In this document: positions 1 through 9,948 of the stretch, piece by piece
Layout: each line of letters opens with the position of its first letter
How positions within the stretch are numbered: the first letter of the stretch is position 1
Assembly (NCBI GenBank): GCA_937923225.1
Contig: CALAKR010000199.1
Coordinates: 1-9,948 of the forward strand
Direction of reading: 5' to 3'
DNA: 9,948 nt
Origin: an uncultured Aquabacterium sp.
GTDB lineage: Bacteria; Pseudomonadota; Gammaproteobacteria; Burkholderiales; Burkholderiaceae_C
Position numbers and translations under genes: made by a program
The notes under the pieces: model-generated
Database searches by the model: none
Told to the model about the DNA's origin: nothing
Seen by the model: the letters and a program-made list of their open reading frames with translations, nothing else

Positions 1-46
1 GCTGTCCATCAACGGGGTGGCGGCGGGGCTGCGCAACACGGGCTGA
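1..46 (+). CDS. C-terminal end of an unidentified upstream gene (partial)
   Basis: The second forward frame is open from the window edge to a TGA at 44-46 and gives the 14-residue tail LSINGVAAGLRNTG. It is too short to assign to a family. I take it as a real gene end because a stable hairpin follows the stop directly and the next promoter-like and riboswitch signals begin only about 80 bases later. Another forward frame is also open here, running on into the riboswitch, so the choice of frame is an inference. Confidence 0.4.
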   Translation, partial: LSINGVAAGLRNTG

Positions 47-72
47 CGCCCGACGCCTTTCCCGTGCGGGCG
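47..72 (+). terminator. Hairpin after the upstream gene, possible terminator without a T tract
   Basis: CGCCCG at 47-52 pairs with CGGGCG at 67-72. ACG at 53-55 can extend the stem with CGT at 63-65 across one bulged G, leaving a seven-base loop. The position right after the stop codon at 46 suits a transcript-end structure. The bases that follow are C-rich and there is no run of T, so it is not a standard intrinsic terminator. It may only protect the 3' end or help Rho-dependent ending. Confidence 0.3.
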
Positions 73-108
73 CCCTTGCCCCCTCGGTCTCGCCAGATTT
101 TCATGGCC

Positions 109-133
109 GGACCGACGGGGCCTGGCATACAAT
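109..133 (+). promoter_or_regulatory. Probable promoter (-10 element) of the riboswitch-gcvTHP operon
   Basis: TACAAT at 128-133 matches the sigma-70 -10 consensus at five of six positions and would start transcription near 140, exactly where the first glycine aptamer begins. No good -35 hexamer lies 16-18 bases upstream, where the sequence is GGCCGG-like, so the promoter may be weak or activator-assisted. The call rests mainly on the fit between the -10 position and the 5' edge of the riboswitch. Confidence 0.45.
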
Positions 134-140
134 CGTGCCC

Positions 141-412
141 AGCCAGGAGAGAACCCGGCCGATGCCTTCACGGGCACCGGAGATGGGTCGCCGAAGGCGC
201 AGGGCAAGGCCGTGAAACGCTTCGCTCGAACGCTCAGGCAAAAGGACTGGCAAGCACCTTGGCAACAAGGTGATCCTCACTGGAGAGAGGCTGGAGACGG
301 TGTATCGCCACACGCGAGCGCACCGTGAGCCAGCCCACCGAAGGGGCAAGCCCGAACCGCTGCGACACCGTCGTGGCATGGGTCAATCTCTCAGGTAAAG
401 CGGACAGCGGGG
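141..412 (+). ncRNA. Tandem glycine riboswitch (gcvT-type RNA, two aptamers)
   Basis: Two copies of the glycine aptamer signature lie in a row. Aptamer 1 (about 141-251) has P1 pairing GCCAG 142-146 with CTGGC 247-251, the GGAGAG block at 146-151, GCCGAAGGCGCA at 190-201, and a CTCAGGCAAAAGGAC block at 233-247. Aptamer 2 (about 275-412) has P1 pairing 275-282 with 405-412 (one A-C mismatch). It also has GGAGAG at 282-287, P3 pairing GGCTGG 289-294 with CCAGCC 330-335, an inner stem ACGGTG 297-302 with CACCGT 321-326, ACCGAAGGGGCAA at 337-349, and a TCTCTCAGGTAAA block from 388. In this family, glycine binding usually switches on glycine cleavage genes. The gcvT gene begins 97 bases downstream, which fits that role. 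Confidence 0.95.
255..272 (+). other. GNRA-capped hairpin in the linker between the two glycine aptamers
   Basis: CACCTTG at 255-261 pairs perfectly with CAAGGTG at 266-272, a 7-bp stem closed by the tetraloop GCAA (262-265), which fits the stable GNRA class. It lies wholly between the 3' strand of P1 in aptamer 1 (ending at 251) and the 5' strand of P1 in aptamer 2 (starting at 275). The pairing is seen directly. Formation in the RNA and any tertiary docking of the tetraloop are inference. Confidence 0.75.
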
Positions 413-509
413 GCAGCACCAGGGCATGGGTTGGTTGAAGGACCAGCACGTGCCCCGGATCGACGACCAACTCGATTGCCCCAGTCCGGCTGCCAAGCCG
501 GCGCTTGCC
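413..509 (+). promoter_or_regulatory. Expression platform / 5' leader between riboswitch and gcvT
   Basis: Two hairpins can be drawn. In the larger, GGGCA 422-426 pairs with TGCCC 477-481 and GGGTTGGT 428-435 pairs with ACCAACTC 466-473 (one G-U). The second is CCGGCT 486-491 with AGCCGG 496-501, loop GCCA, ending eight bases before the gcvT ATG. Neither is followed by a T run, so an intrinsic-terminator switch is not visible. No Shine-Dalgarno-like purine run stands before the ATG at 510. GGCAGC at 412-417 can alternatively pair with GCTGCC at 489-494, which would open the second hairpin. Control of translation initiation is therefore more likely than termination, as an inference. Confidence 0.5.
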
Positions 510-1625
<1,116 letters not shown>

Positions 1626-1693
1626 GTGCTTCAAGCCCTGCGATACTCCGCTCGTTCGGCACTGTTCACCCTTATTGACTGACCCGTTTTCCC

Positions 1694-1698
1694 GAGGA
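1694..1698 (+). promoter_or_regulatory. Ribosome-binding site of gcvH
   Basis: GAGGA at 1694-1698 lies seven bases before the gcvH ATG at 1706, a standard Shine-Dalgarno spacing. It stands out because gcvT and gcvP in the same operon have no visible counterpart, so gcvH may be the best-translated cistron. That would fit the higher amounts of H protein expected of a shuttle subunit (inference). Confidence 0.7.
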
Positions 1699-1705
1699 TC
1701 CATCC

Positions 1706-2080
1706 ATGACCATCAAGTACACACCCGACCACGAGTGGCTCCAGATCGAAGCCGACGGCACCGCCACCGTGGGCATCACCGAGCACGCCCAGGATGCCCT
1801 GGGTGACGTGGTCTTCGTCGACCTGCCCGCCGTGGGCACCACCTTCAACGCCAAGGACATCGCCGGCGTGGTCGAGTCCGTCAAGGCCGCCGCCGACGTC
1901 TACATGCCCCTGACGGGTGAGATCACCGAAGTCAACGAAGCCCTGCGCGACGACCCAGCCCTGGCCAACACCGACCCGCTGGGCGCCGGCTGGTTCTTCA
2001 AGGTCAAGCTGGCCAACCCGGCCGATGCCGACGCCCTGCTGGACAAGACCGGCTACGACGACTTCGTCAAGAACGCCTGA
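1706..2080 (+). CDS. gcvH: Glycine cleavage system H protein (lipoyl carrier)
   Basis: The 124-residue product is a full-length H protein (about 125-130 residues is usual). It carries the lipoyl group that accepts the aminomethyl moiety from P protein, presents it to T protein, and is re-oxidised by L protein. The lipoylated lysine is Lys60 in the motif [14 protein letters not shown] (55-68), followed by the [10 protein letters not shown] block that closes the hybrid-barrel fold. The N terminus YTPDHEWL (5-12) and the C-terminal GWFFKVKL (94-101) are also typical. The ATG at 1706 has a good GAGGA site. The gene sits between gcvT (80-base gap) and gcvP (37-base gap) on the same strand, so all three are probably co-transcribed. 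Lipoylation enzymes and L protein must be encoded elsewhere. Confidence 0.98.
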   Translation: MTIKYTPDHEWLQIEADGTATVGITEHAQDALGDVVFVDLPAVGTTFNAKDIAGVVESVKAAADVYMPLTGEITEVNEALRDDPALANTDPLGAGWFFKVKLANPADADALLDKTGYDDFVKNA

Positions 2081-2117
2081 TCACGCCCCCTGCCTGCCCG
2101 CCGAACACCGCCCCGCC

Positions 2118-5020
<2,903 letters not shown>

Positions 5021-5024
<4 letters not shown>

Positions 5025-5668
5025 GCCGACAGCGCCGCCACACCAAGCAGACACCGCCAGCGCCCCACAAAGGCCTGCGCCGTGTGCATGCAGTGTGTGC
5101 GGCACTGGTGGCGCTTGCCGTGGCCAGTCTGTTGGCCACGTTGGTCTCGCAGGCGCCACCAGTCCCCATCGCCGTCGTGCCTCGGGCTGTGGTCTTGGGG
5201 GCGAGTGCGGGCATCTTCCTGCTGATCGTCGCGCTGATCTGCTGGTTGCTCAAGCCAACGGAAGACCGCATCACGGCAGGCGTCACCACCCTCTTCACCT
5301 TCGGGCTGACGATGGGCGTCACGGTGCCCGACCTGCTCTACCGCATCAATGCCTGGCAGTCAGACACACTTGCTCAGACTACGGTGCAGGAGCGGTTTGT
5401 GCTGCTGGATGAACAAAGCCCGGGCAAACACAGGCATTACTTCGTGCTGCACACCGCGTCGGGTGAGACGTCAAGCCGGCCAGCCCAGAATAGGGCTGCC
5501 GTGACGCAGCGCCACATCTCGCGCCAGCAATACGAAGCGCTGCAGGCGCTGTTCATGCCAGCAGGGCAGCCCCTACAACTGAACATCGTGCAAGGTCGAT
5601 TGGGCTGGCCTTATGTGCAGTCCGCCATCCGCCCTGCGGATGACAAGGCCTCAGCCAAAGCTCAGTAG
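5021..5668 (+). CDS. Small membrane protein of unknown function, overlapping the gcvP stop
   Basis: I do not recognise the family. From the GTG at 5021 the product is 215 residues: a basic N-terminal tail (RQRRHTKQ), then hydrophobic segments at about 23-43, 52-77 and 84-103, then a hydrophilic C-terminal domain of about 110 residues. The third segment is less hydrophobic, so two or three membrane passes are possible. The GTG shares bases with the gcvP stop (GTGA, 5021-5024), which suggests translational coupling. An in-frame GTG at 5084 (residue 22) is an alternative start that would drop the basic tail. The stop at 5666-5668 overlaps the end of ppsR on the other strand by 7 bp. Codon use is less uniformly G/C-ending than in gcvP, with several TTG, CAA and ACA codons. 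The placement gives no proof of a link to glycine metabolism. Confidence 0.72.
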
Positions 5669-6480
5669 ATCAGCCGATCCGGCCGGATGTCCCGCAGGAT
5701 CGTCGTCGCGATCTCCTCGATCGACTTGTGCGTGGACGACAGCCACGAGATGCCCTCGCGGCGCATCATCGACTCGGCCTGCTGCACCTCGAAGCGGCAG
5801 TTCTCCAGGCTGGCGTACTTGCTGTTCGGGCGGCGCTCATTGCGGATCTGCGACAGGCGCGCCGGGTCGATCGTCAGGCCGAAGCACTTCTTCTTGAAGG
5901 GCTTGAGCATGGGCGGCAGAAAGCCCCGATCGAAGTCTTCCGGGATCAGCGGCACGTTGGCCGCCTTCACGCCGTGCTGCATCGCCAGGTACAGGGATGT
6001 CGGCGTCTTGCCGCTGCGGCTCACGCCCACCAGCACCACGTCGGCCACTTCCAGGTTGCGCGCGGACTGGCCGTCGTCGTGCTCCAGCGTGAAGTTGATG
6101 GCCTCGATGCGGTCGTTGTATTCGCGGTCCACCGCCACGTCGGAGAAGCGCCCCACGCGGTGGTTGGACTTCATGCCCAACTCGTGCTCCAGCGGCTCCA
6201 CGAAGGTCTTGATCATGTCGAAGACCTTGCCGCGGCACGGGCGGATGATGTTGAGGATGTCCTCGTCTACCAGCGTCATGAAGACGATGGGGCGCTTGCC
6301 CTCGCGATCGGACACGGCGTTGATCTCGCGCACCACTTGGTGGGCCTTGTCCACTGTGTCGATGAAGGGCCGGCGCACATGGCGCGGTTTCACAGCGAAC
6401 TGCGCCATGATGGAATTGCCGAAGGTCTCGGCGGTGATGCCGGTGCCGTCGGAGATGAAGAAAACGCTGCAATCGGTCAT
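5662..6480 (-). CDS. ppsR: PEP synthase regulatory protein (bifunctional kinase/pyrophosphorylase, DUF299 family)
   Basis: The 272-residue product matches the PpsR/PSRP family. Members inactivate PEP synthase by ADP-dependent phosphorylation of a threonine near its catalytic histidine, and reactivate it by Pi-dependent removal of that phosphate with release of pyrophosphate. The N terminus FFISDGTGITAETFGNS is diagnostic, and the phosphate-binding loop GVSRSGKTPTS lies at 152-162. RRPFIDTVDKA, NFTLEHDDG and GISWLSSTHKSIEEIA near the C terminus are further family blocks. The ATG at 6480 gives the standard N terminus. An in-frame TTG at 6489 would add three residues. No ribosome-binding site is visible, and a 9-bp inverted repeat abuts the start codon. 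The likely target, PpsA, is encoded 1.4 kb away on the other strand. The 3' end overlaps the convergent membrane gene by 7 bp. Confidence 0.96.
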   Translation of the reverse strand: MTDCSVFFISDGTGITAETFGNSIMAQFAVKPRHVRRPFIDTVDKAHQVVREINAVSDREGKRPIVFMTLVDEDILNIIRPCRGKVFDMIKTFVEPLEHELGMKSNHRVGRFSDVAVDREYNDRIEAINFTLEHDDGQSARNLEVADVVLVGVSRSGKTPTSLYLAMQHGVKAANVPLIPEDFDRGFLPPMLKPFKKKCFGLTIDPARLSQIRNERRPNSKYASLENCRFEVQQAESMMRREGISWLSSTHKSIEEIATTILRDIRPDRLIY

Positions 6481-6535
6481 GGGTGACAAGGCGGCCAGCC
6501 GGCCGCATGAACCGCGAAGGGACGCATTGTCACCC
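6481..6535 (-). promoter_or_regulatory. Structured leader of ppsR: nested inverted repeats abutting the start codon
   Basis: GGGTGACAA at 6481-6489 is the perfect reverse complement of TTGTCACCC at 6527-6535 (9 bp). Inside lies a second perfect repeat, GCGGCC 6491-6496 with GGCCGC 6501-6506 and a four-base loop. On the minus-strand transcript the outer stem ends at the base immediately before the ppsR ATG (6480-6478). There is no T run, so it is not an intrinsic terminator for ohr. Candidate roles are control of ppsR translation or a DNA operator with GTGACA half-sites. Confidence 0.55.
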
Positions 6536-6558
6536 GAGACCGACTTCCATCAGCGAGC

Positions 6559-6984
6559 TCAGACCACGTTGAGCGTGACGGAAATGTTGCCGCGCGTGGC
6601 GTTGGAGTACGGGCACACCTGGTGGGCCGCGTGCACCAGGGCCTCGGCCTCTTCACGGGGCAGGCCGGGCAGCGTGATGTTCAGCACCACGGCGATTCCG
6701 AAGCCGTTGGGGATGGGTCCGATGGACACGTCGCCAGCGATCTGCGTGCCATTGGGCAGGCCCTTCTTCTGCTGGCCGGCCACGAAGCCCATGGCGCCCA
6801 GGAAGCAGGCCGAATAGCCAGCAGCGAACAGCTGTTCCGGGTTGGTGCCGTCACCCTTGCCGCCCATTTCGGCGGGGCGTGCCAGGGCGATGTCCAGGAT
6901 GCCGTCGGACGAAACAGCCTTGCCATCACGGCCGCCGGTGGCGGTGGCATGGGCGGTGTAGAGGACTTTGTCGAGGGTCTGCAT
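6559..6984 (-). CDS. ohr: Organic hydroperoxide resistance protein (Ohr, OsmC/Ohr family)
   Basis: The 141-residue product has the length and motifs of Ohr, a cytoplasmic thiol peroxidase that reduces fatty-acid and other organic hydroperoxides, using lipoylated proteins as reductant in studied species. The reactive cysteine is Cys60 in [11 protein letters not shown] and the resolving cysteine is Cys124 in [13 protein letters not shown]. The active-site Arg19 ([12 protein letters not shown]) and Glu50 (TNPEQLF) are both present, which separates Ohr from the OsmC branch. The ATG at 6984 has a good AGGAG site (complement of 6993-6997) eight bases upstream. The frame is open further upstream, but that part has no family similarity and would cross the operator. 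ohrR lies upstream on the same strand, with an OhrR-type palindrome between them, so induction by organic peroxide is expected. Confidence 0.96.
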   Translation of the reverse strand: MQTLDKVLYTAHATATGGRDGKAVSSDGILDIALARPAEMGGKGDGTNPEQLFAAGYSACFLGAMGFVAGQQKKGLPNGTQIAGDVSIGPIPNGFGIAVVLNITLPGLPREEAEALVHAAHQVCPYSNATRGNISVTLNVV

Positions 6985-7051
6985 GGTGGGTGCTCCTGCG
7001 CCGGACGGGGCGCGTTCAAGTGTCTGGTGAGTGACTGTAGGACAACTCGGA

Positions 7052-7078
7052 AATTCAATTGCGCACAATTGAATTGTG
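7052..7078 (-). promoter_or_regulatory. OhrR-type operator upstream of ohr
   Basis: Two overlapping palindromes lie in an AT-rich island. AATTCAATTG (7052-7061) is the reverse complement of CAATTGAATT (7066-7075) across four bases. CACAATT (7064-7070) mirrors AATTGTG (7072-7078) around a single G. The second closely resembles the TACAATT-A-AATTGTA operator known for Bacillus subtilis OhrR. It sits about 70-95 bases before the ohr ATG. A TTTACA that could act as a -35 (complement of 7079-7084) adjoins it, but I cannot fix a convincing -10. Repression of ohr by OhrR bound here is an inference from family knowledge. Confidence 0.8.
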
Positions 7079-7161
7079 TGTAAATTTATACCCGCGGCGC
7101 AGTCGCCACAAGCGCCGCTCCACATGCCCTCATGCGCAGCAGGGCTTACGGCAATCGTGGA

Positions 7162-7701
7162 TCAGGCTGGGTCAGAAGCATCGCCCAAGCGCTGCCGCAG
7201 CAACTGCATCGATGCCCGCAGTGCCGCGAACTCGTCGTCCCCGCCGCCGATCACGCAGCGCATGGCTTGCGGCACCGCCCTCGCCTCCGCCTTGAGCTGG
7301 CGCCCCTGTTCGGTCAGGCGCACACGCACGCGGCGCTCATCGTCCACATCGCGTTGCCGCTGGATCAGGCCATGGGCCTCCATCCGCTTGAGCAGCGGCG
7401 TCAGGGTGCCGGAATCCAGGCCCAGCCGGTCGCCCACCTCGTGCACCACCTGATCGTCGTGCTCCCAGAGCACCAGCATCACCAGATACTGCGGGTAGGT
7501 CAGGCCAAGGCGGTCCAGATGGGGCTTGTACAGCTTGGTCAGCAGCAGCGAGCTGGAATACAGCGCAAAGCACAGCTGCTGGTCGAGCAGCAAGGCGCGG
7601 TCAGCGGCCATGTCGGCCCGCATGGCCTCCGACACGGCACCACCGAGGGCGCCGTGAGGGCCGCGCGCAGGCGTGGGGCTGTTCATGTCCGCATTGTTCA
7701 T
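7162..7701 (-). CDS. ohrR: Organic peroxide-sensing transcriptional repressor OhrR (MarR family)
   Basis: The product is a MarR-family winged-helix protein of the OhrR type, a repressor released from DNA when a cysteine is oxidised by organic peroxides. The sensing cysteine lies in [25 protein letters not shown] (Cys44 with this start), followed by [18 protein letters not shown], the recognition helix [13 protein letters not shown] and the wing [17 protein letters not shown] second cysteine at 149 lies 105 residues later, the spacing I recall for the two-cysteine OhrR of Xanthomonas (Cys22/Cys127), so a disulfide mechanism is likely. With the ATG at 7701 the protein is 179 residues and has a longer N terminus than the roughly 150-residue family. 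Later in-frame ATGs at 7686, 7623 and 7611 are possible starts and none has an ideal ribosome-binding site. It is upstream of ohr on the same strand with a 177-base gap. Confidence 0.92.
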   Translation of the reverse strand: MNNADMNSPTPARGPHGALGGAVSEAMRADMAADRALLLDQQLCFALYSSSLLLTKLYKPHLDRLGLTYPQYLVMLVLWEHDDQVVHEVGDRLGLDSGTLTPLLKRMEAHGLIQRQRDVDDERRVRVRLTEQGRQLKAEARAVPQAMRCVIGGGDDEFAALRASMQLLRQRLGDASDPA

Positions 7702-7723
7702 GGCCGCATGGTAAGCCCACTCG

Positions 7724-7752
7724 AATATTTCCTGCAGAGAGCTCCGGTCCAA
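7724..7752 (-). promoter_or_regulatory. Possible ohrR promoter
   Basis: On the minus strand TTGGAC (complement of 7747-7752) is followed after 17 bases by AATATT (complement of 7724-7729). These are weak matches to -35 and -10 hexamers. They would start the transcript within about 20 bases of the ATG at 7701. No AATT-type OhrR operator is visible in this gap. The evidence is only hexamer similarity and position. Confidence 0.3.
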
Positions 7753-7761
7753 CCCTAAAAT
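7733..7761 (+). promoter_or_regulatory. Possible ppsA promoter (-10 element)
   Basis: TAAAAT at 7756-7761 matches the -10 consensus at five of six positions. It lies on the ppsA side of the 158-bp divergent gap and would give a leader of about 90 bases. The -35 region (TGCAGA near 7733) is poor. The element interleaves with the possible ohrR promoter on the other strand. The gap holds no further gene. Confidence 0.35.
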
Positions 7762-7850
7762 GCGCGGCATCTCGTCTTGCTCACGGTGCGCCACCACCAA
7801 GAACTACAAAGCACGCGCCCTCGGCCAGACCACCGGTTTTTTTACCATCT

Positions 7851-7854
7851 GGAG
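7851..7854 (+). promoter_or_regulatory. Ribosome-binding site of ppsA, flanked by T runs
   Basis: GGAG at 7851-7854 stands five bases before the ppsA ATG and fixes the start. It lies between a run of seven T (7837-7843) and a run of five T (7855-7859), unusual in this GC-rich sequence. Such U-rich, weakly structured leaders favour ribosome loading, which is an inference here. Confidence 0.7.
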
Positions 7855-7859
7855 TTTTT

Positions 7860-9948
7860 ATGTCCAACCTCTTCGAGCCGACCGCGCTGGTCGTCCCGTT
7901 CGAACAACTGCGCATGACGGATGTTGAATCCGTCGGCGGCAAGAACGCCTCGCTGGGCGAGATGATCTCCCAGCTGCCCGACGGCGTGCGCGTGCCCACG
8001 GGCTTCGCCACCACCGCGCATGCCTTCCGTGAGTTCCTCAAGCACGACGGCCTGACCGACCGCATCAGCAAGCGCCTGGCCGCCCTGAACACCGACGACG
8101 TCAAGGCCCTGGCCGAAGCCGGTGCCGAGATCCGTGGCTGGGTCGAGGCCCAGCCTTTCCCGGCCGACCTGGAAAAGGCCATCCGAGACGCCTTCGTCAC
8201 CCTGGCCGGCGACAACCTGCAGGCCTCCTTCGCCGTGCGCTCCTCCGCCACCGCAGAAGACCTGCCCGACGCATCGTTCGCCGGCCAGCAGGAAACCTTC
8301 CTGAACGTGGTCGGCATCGACGACATCCTGCACAAGATGAAGGAAGTCTTCGCCTCGCTGTACAACGACCGCGCCATCTCCTACCGCGTGCACAAGGGCT
8401 TCGCCCATGACGTGGTGGCCCTGTCGGCCGGCGTGCAGCGCATGGTGCGCTCCGACCTGGGTGCCGCCGGCGTGATGTTCACGATGGACACCGAATCGGG
8501 CTTCCCCGACGTGGTCTTCATCACCTCCAGCTACGGCCTGGGCGAGACCGTGGTGCAAGGCGCCGTGAACCCCGACGAGTTCTACGTGCACAAGCCCACG
8601 CTCAAGGCCGGCAAGCGCGCGCTGATCCGCCGCAACCTGGGCTCCAAGCTGATCAAGATGGAGTTCGCCACGCCCGAAGAGAAGGCCGCCAGCGGCAAGC
8701 TCGTCAAGACCGTGGATTGCGCCCCCGAGCAACGCAACCGCTACAGCCTGACCGACGACGACGTGCTGGAACTGGCCCGCTACGCCCTGGTCATCGAGCA
8801 GCACTATGGCCGCCCCCTGGACATCGAGTGGGGCAAGGACGGCGGCGACGGCAAGCTCTACATCCTGCAGGCCCGCCCCGAGACGGTGAAGAGCCAGCAG
8901 GCCGGCAAGACCGAGCAGCGCTACAAGCTCAAGAGCACAGGCACCGTGCTGGCCGAAGGCCGCGCGATCGGCCAGAAGATCGGCACCGGCCCCGTGCGCA
9001 TCGTGCACAGCCTGGCCGAGATGGACAAGGTCCAGCCCGGCGACGTGCTGGTCACCGACATGACCGACCCCAACTGGGAGCCGGTGATGAAGCGCGCCAG
9101 CGCCATCGTGACGAACCGCGGCGGCCGCACCTGCCACGCCGCCATCATCGCGCGTGAACTGGGCATCCCGGCCGTGGTCGGTTGCGGCAACGCCACCGAG
9201 CAGCTCAAGGACGGCGCCCTGGTCACCGTGGCCTGCTCCGAAGGCGACACCGGCCACATCTACGATGGCCTGCTCGAAACCGAGATCACCGAGGTCACCC
9301 GCGGCGAGATGCCCCACATCGGCATCAAGATCATGATGAACGTGGGCAACCCCCAACTGGCCTTCGACTTCGCCCAGATGCCCAACAGCGGCGTGGGTCT
9401 GGCCCGCCTCGAGTTCATCATCAACAACAACATCGGCGTACACCCGAAGGCCATCCTCGACTATCCCAATATCGACATGGACCTGAAGAAGGCCGTGGAA
9501 TCCGTGGCCCGTGGCCACGCCAGCCCGCGCGCGTTCTACGTGGACAAGCTGGCCGAAGGCATTGCCACCATTGCCGCCGCCTTCTTCCCCAAGCCCGTGA
9601 TCGTGCGCCTGTCGGACTTCAAGTCCAACGAGTACAAGAAGCTGATCGGCGGCAGCCGCTACGAGCCGGAAGAAGAAAACCCGATGCTGGGCTTCCGCGG
9701 TGCTTCGCGCTACATCAGCGAGGAGTTCGGCGAGGCCTTCGCGATGGAGTGCGAAGCGCTCAAGCGCGTGCGCAACGACATGGGCCTGACCAATGTCAAG
9801 ATCATGATCCCCTTCGTGCGCACCCTGGACCAGGCCAAGCGCGTGACCGAGCTGCTGGCGGCCAATGGCTTGAAGCGCGGCGAGAACGGCCTGGAAGTCA
9901 TCATGATGTGCGAAGTGCCGTCGAACGCCATCCTGGCCGATGAGTTCC
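7860..9948 (+). CDS. ppsA: Phosphoenolpyruvate synthase (pyruvate, water dikinase), 3' end beyond the window
   Basis: The frame is open from the ATG at 7860 to the window edge: 696 complete codons of a protein that is about 790-800 residues in the family. PpsA converts pyruvate, ATP and water to PEP, AMP and phosphate for gluconeogenesis. The N-terminal pyruvate-phosphate-dikinase nucleotide-binding domain shows [11 protein letters not shown] (about 24-34) and [11 protein letters not shown] (126-136). The mobile phosphohistidine domain carries [21 protein letters not shown] with the phosphorylated His426. Thr424, two residues before it, matches the threonine modified by PpsR. The C-terminal PEP/pyruvate barrel is present through LGFRGASRY (610-618) and [11 protein letters not shown] (681-691). 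The catalytic cysteine near the C terminus would lie outside the window. A good GGAG site supports the start. It is divergent from ohrR, with its regulator gene ppsR beyond ohr. Confidence 0.98.
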   Translation, partial: MSNLFEPTALVVPFEQLRMTDVESVGGKNASLGEMISQLPDGVRVPTGFATTAHAFREFLKHDGLTDRISKRLAALNTDDVKALAEAGAEIRGWVEAQPFPADLEKAIRDAFVTLAGDNLQASFAVRSSATAEDLPDASFAGQQETFLNVVGIDDILHKMKEVFASLYNDRAISYRVHKGFAHDVVALSAGVQRMVRSDLGAAGVMFTMDTESGFPDVVFITSSYGLGETVVQGAVNPDEFYVHKPTLKAGKRALIRRNLGSKLIKMEFATPEEKAASGKLVKTVDCAPEQRNRYSLTDDDVLELARYALVIEQHYGRPLDIEWGKDGGDGKLYILQARPETVKSQQAGKTEQRYKLKSTGTVLAEGRAIGQKIGTGPVRIVHSLAEMDKVQPGDVLVTDMTDPNWEPVMKRASAIVTNRGGRTCHAAIIARELGIPAVVGCGNATEQLKDGALVTVACSEGDTGHIYDGLLETEITEVTRGEMPHIGIKIMMNVGNPQLAFDFAQMPNSGVGLARLEFIINNNIGVHPKAILDYPNIDMDLKKAVESVARGHASPRAFYVDKLAEGIATIAAAFFPKPVIVRLSDFKSNEYKKLIGGSRYEPEEENPMLGFRGASRYISEEFGEAFAMECEALKRVRNDMGLTNVKIMIPFVRTLDQAKRVTELLAANGLKRGENGLEVIMMCEVPSNAILADEF

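Noticed and set aside
64..273. A short + strand open frame of 69 codons over the first glycine aptamer
   Set aside because: It lies across the promoter-like element and aptamer 1, has no ribosome-binding site, and its composition is Arg/Pro-rich. The riboswitch signatures explain the sequence.
426..509. N-terminal extension of gcvT from the ATG at 426
   Set aside because: The 28 extra residues have no resemblance to GcvT and would be encoded by the riboswitch expression platform. The family N terminus starts at 510.
1626..1705. A separate promoter for gcvH in the gcvT-gcvH gap (TTGACT at 1675-1680)
   Set aside because: No -10 hexamer lies at the right distance; the expected position falls on the ribosome-binding site and start codon of gcvH. 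The gap otherwise holds only the gcvH ribosome site.
1917..2117. N-terminal extension of gcvP back into gcvH
   Set aside because: It is the shifted reading of gcvH and its trailer (Pro/Thr/Ser-rich). The GcvP family N terminus begins at the ATG at 2118.
5677..5688. A perfect 12-base palindrome (ATCCGG/CCGGAT) near the convergent gene ends, as a bidirectional terminator or operator
   Set aside because: It lies within the ppsR coding sequence (codons for IRPDR), would leave only a short stem with a four-base loop as RNA, and has no T run on either side.
7821..7843. Seven-T tract before ppsA as an intrinsic terminator or attenuator
   Set aside because: Only a three-base-pair stem (CGG 7822-7824 with CCG 7833-7835) can be drawn before it, too weak for termination. 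It fits better as an unstructured leader next to the ribosome-binding site.

Overview
This window reads as a chromosomal housekeeping segment of a high-GC betaproteobacterium, most likely of the order Burkholderiales. That placement is an inference from strong G/C preference at third codon positions, the gcvT-gcvH-gcvP order behind a tandem glycine riboswitch, and the style of the GcvT, PpsR and PpsA proteins. I see no insertion sequence, phage gene, tRNA, rRNA, CRISPR array or toxin-antitoxin pair.

Left part (1-5668, all + strand). The last codons of an unidentified gene end at 46 and are followed by a hairpin. A promoter-like TACAAT then leads into a tandem glycine riboswitch (about 141-412). 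The riboswitch controls gcvT (510-1625), gcvH (1706-2080) and gcvP (2118-5024), which encode the T, H and P proteins of the glycine cleavage system. The L protein (lipoamide dehydrogenase) is not here. A small membrane protein of unknown function (5021-5668) starts on a GTG that overlaps the gcvP stop codon, so it is probably the last gene of the operon.

Middle part (5662-7701, all - strand). ppsR, the bifunctional kinase/pyrophosphorylase that regulates PEP synthase, runs convergently into the membrane gene with a 7-bp overlap. Upstream of it lie ohr (organic hydroperoxide resistance) and ohrR (its thiol-based MarR-family repressor). The AT-rich ohrR-ohr gap carries a clear OhrR-type palindromic operator.

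Right part (7702-9948). A 158-bp divergent gap with possible back-to-back promoters separates ohrR from ppsA (+ strand), which encodes PEP synthase and is cut by the window edge after 696 codons. PpsA carries the RTCH active site that PpsR modifies, so this kinase/target pair brackets an organic-peroxide defence module.

No wholly new system is evident. The points most worth a second look are the GNRA-capped hairpin between the two glycine aptamers, the structured leader abutting the ppsR start codon, the tandem repeat around the gcvP start codon, the orphan membrane protein coupled to gcvP, and the placement of ohr-ohrR between ppsR and ppsA.
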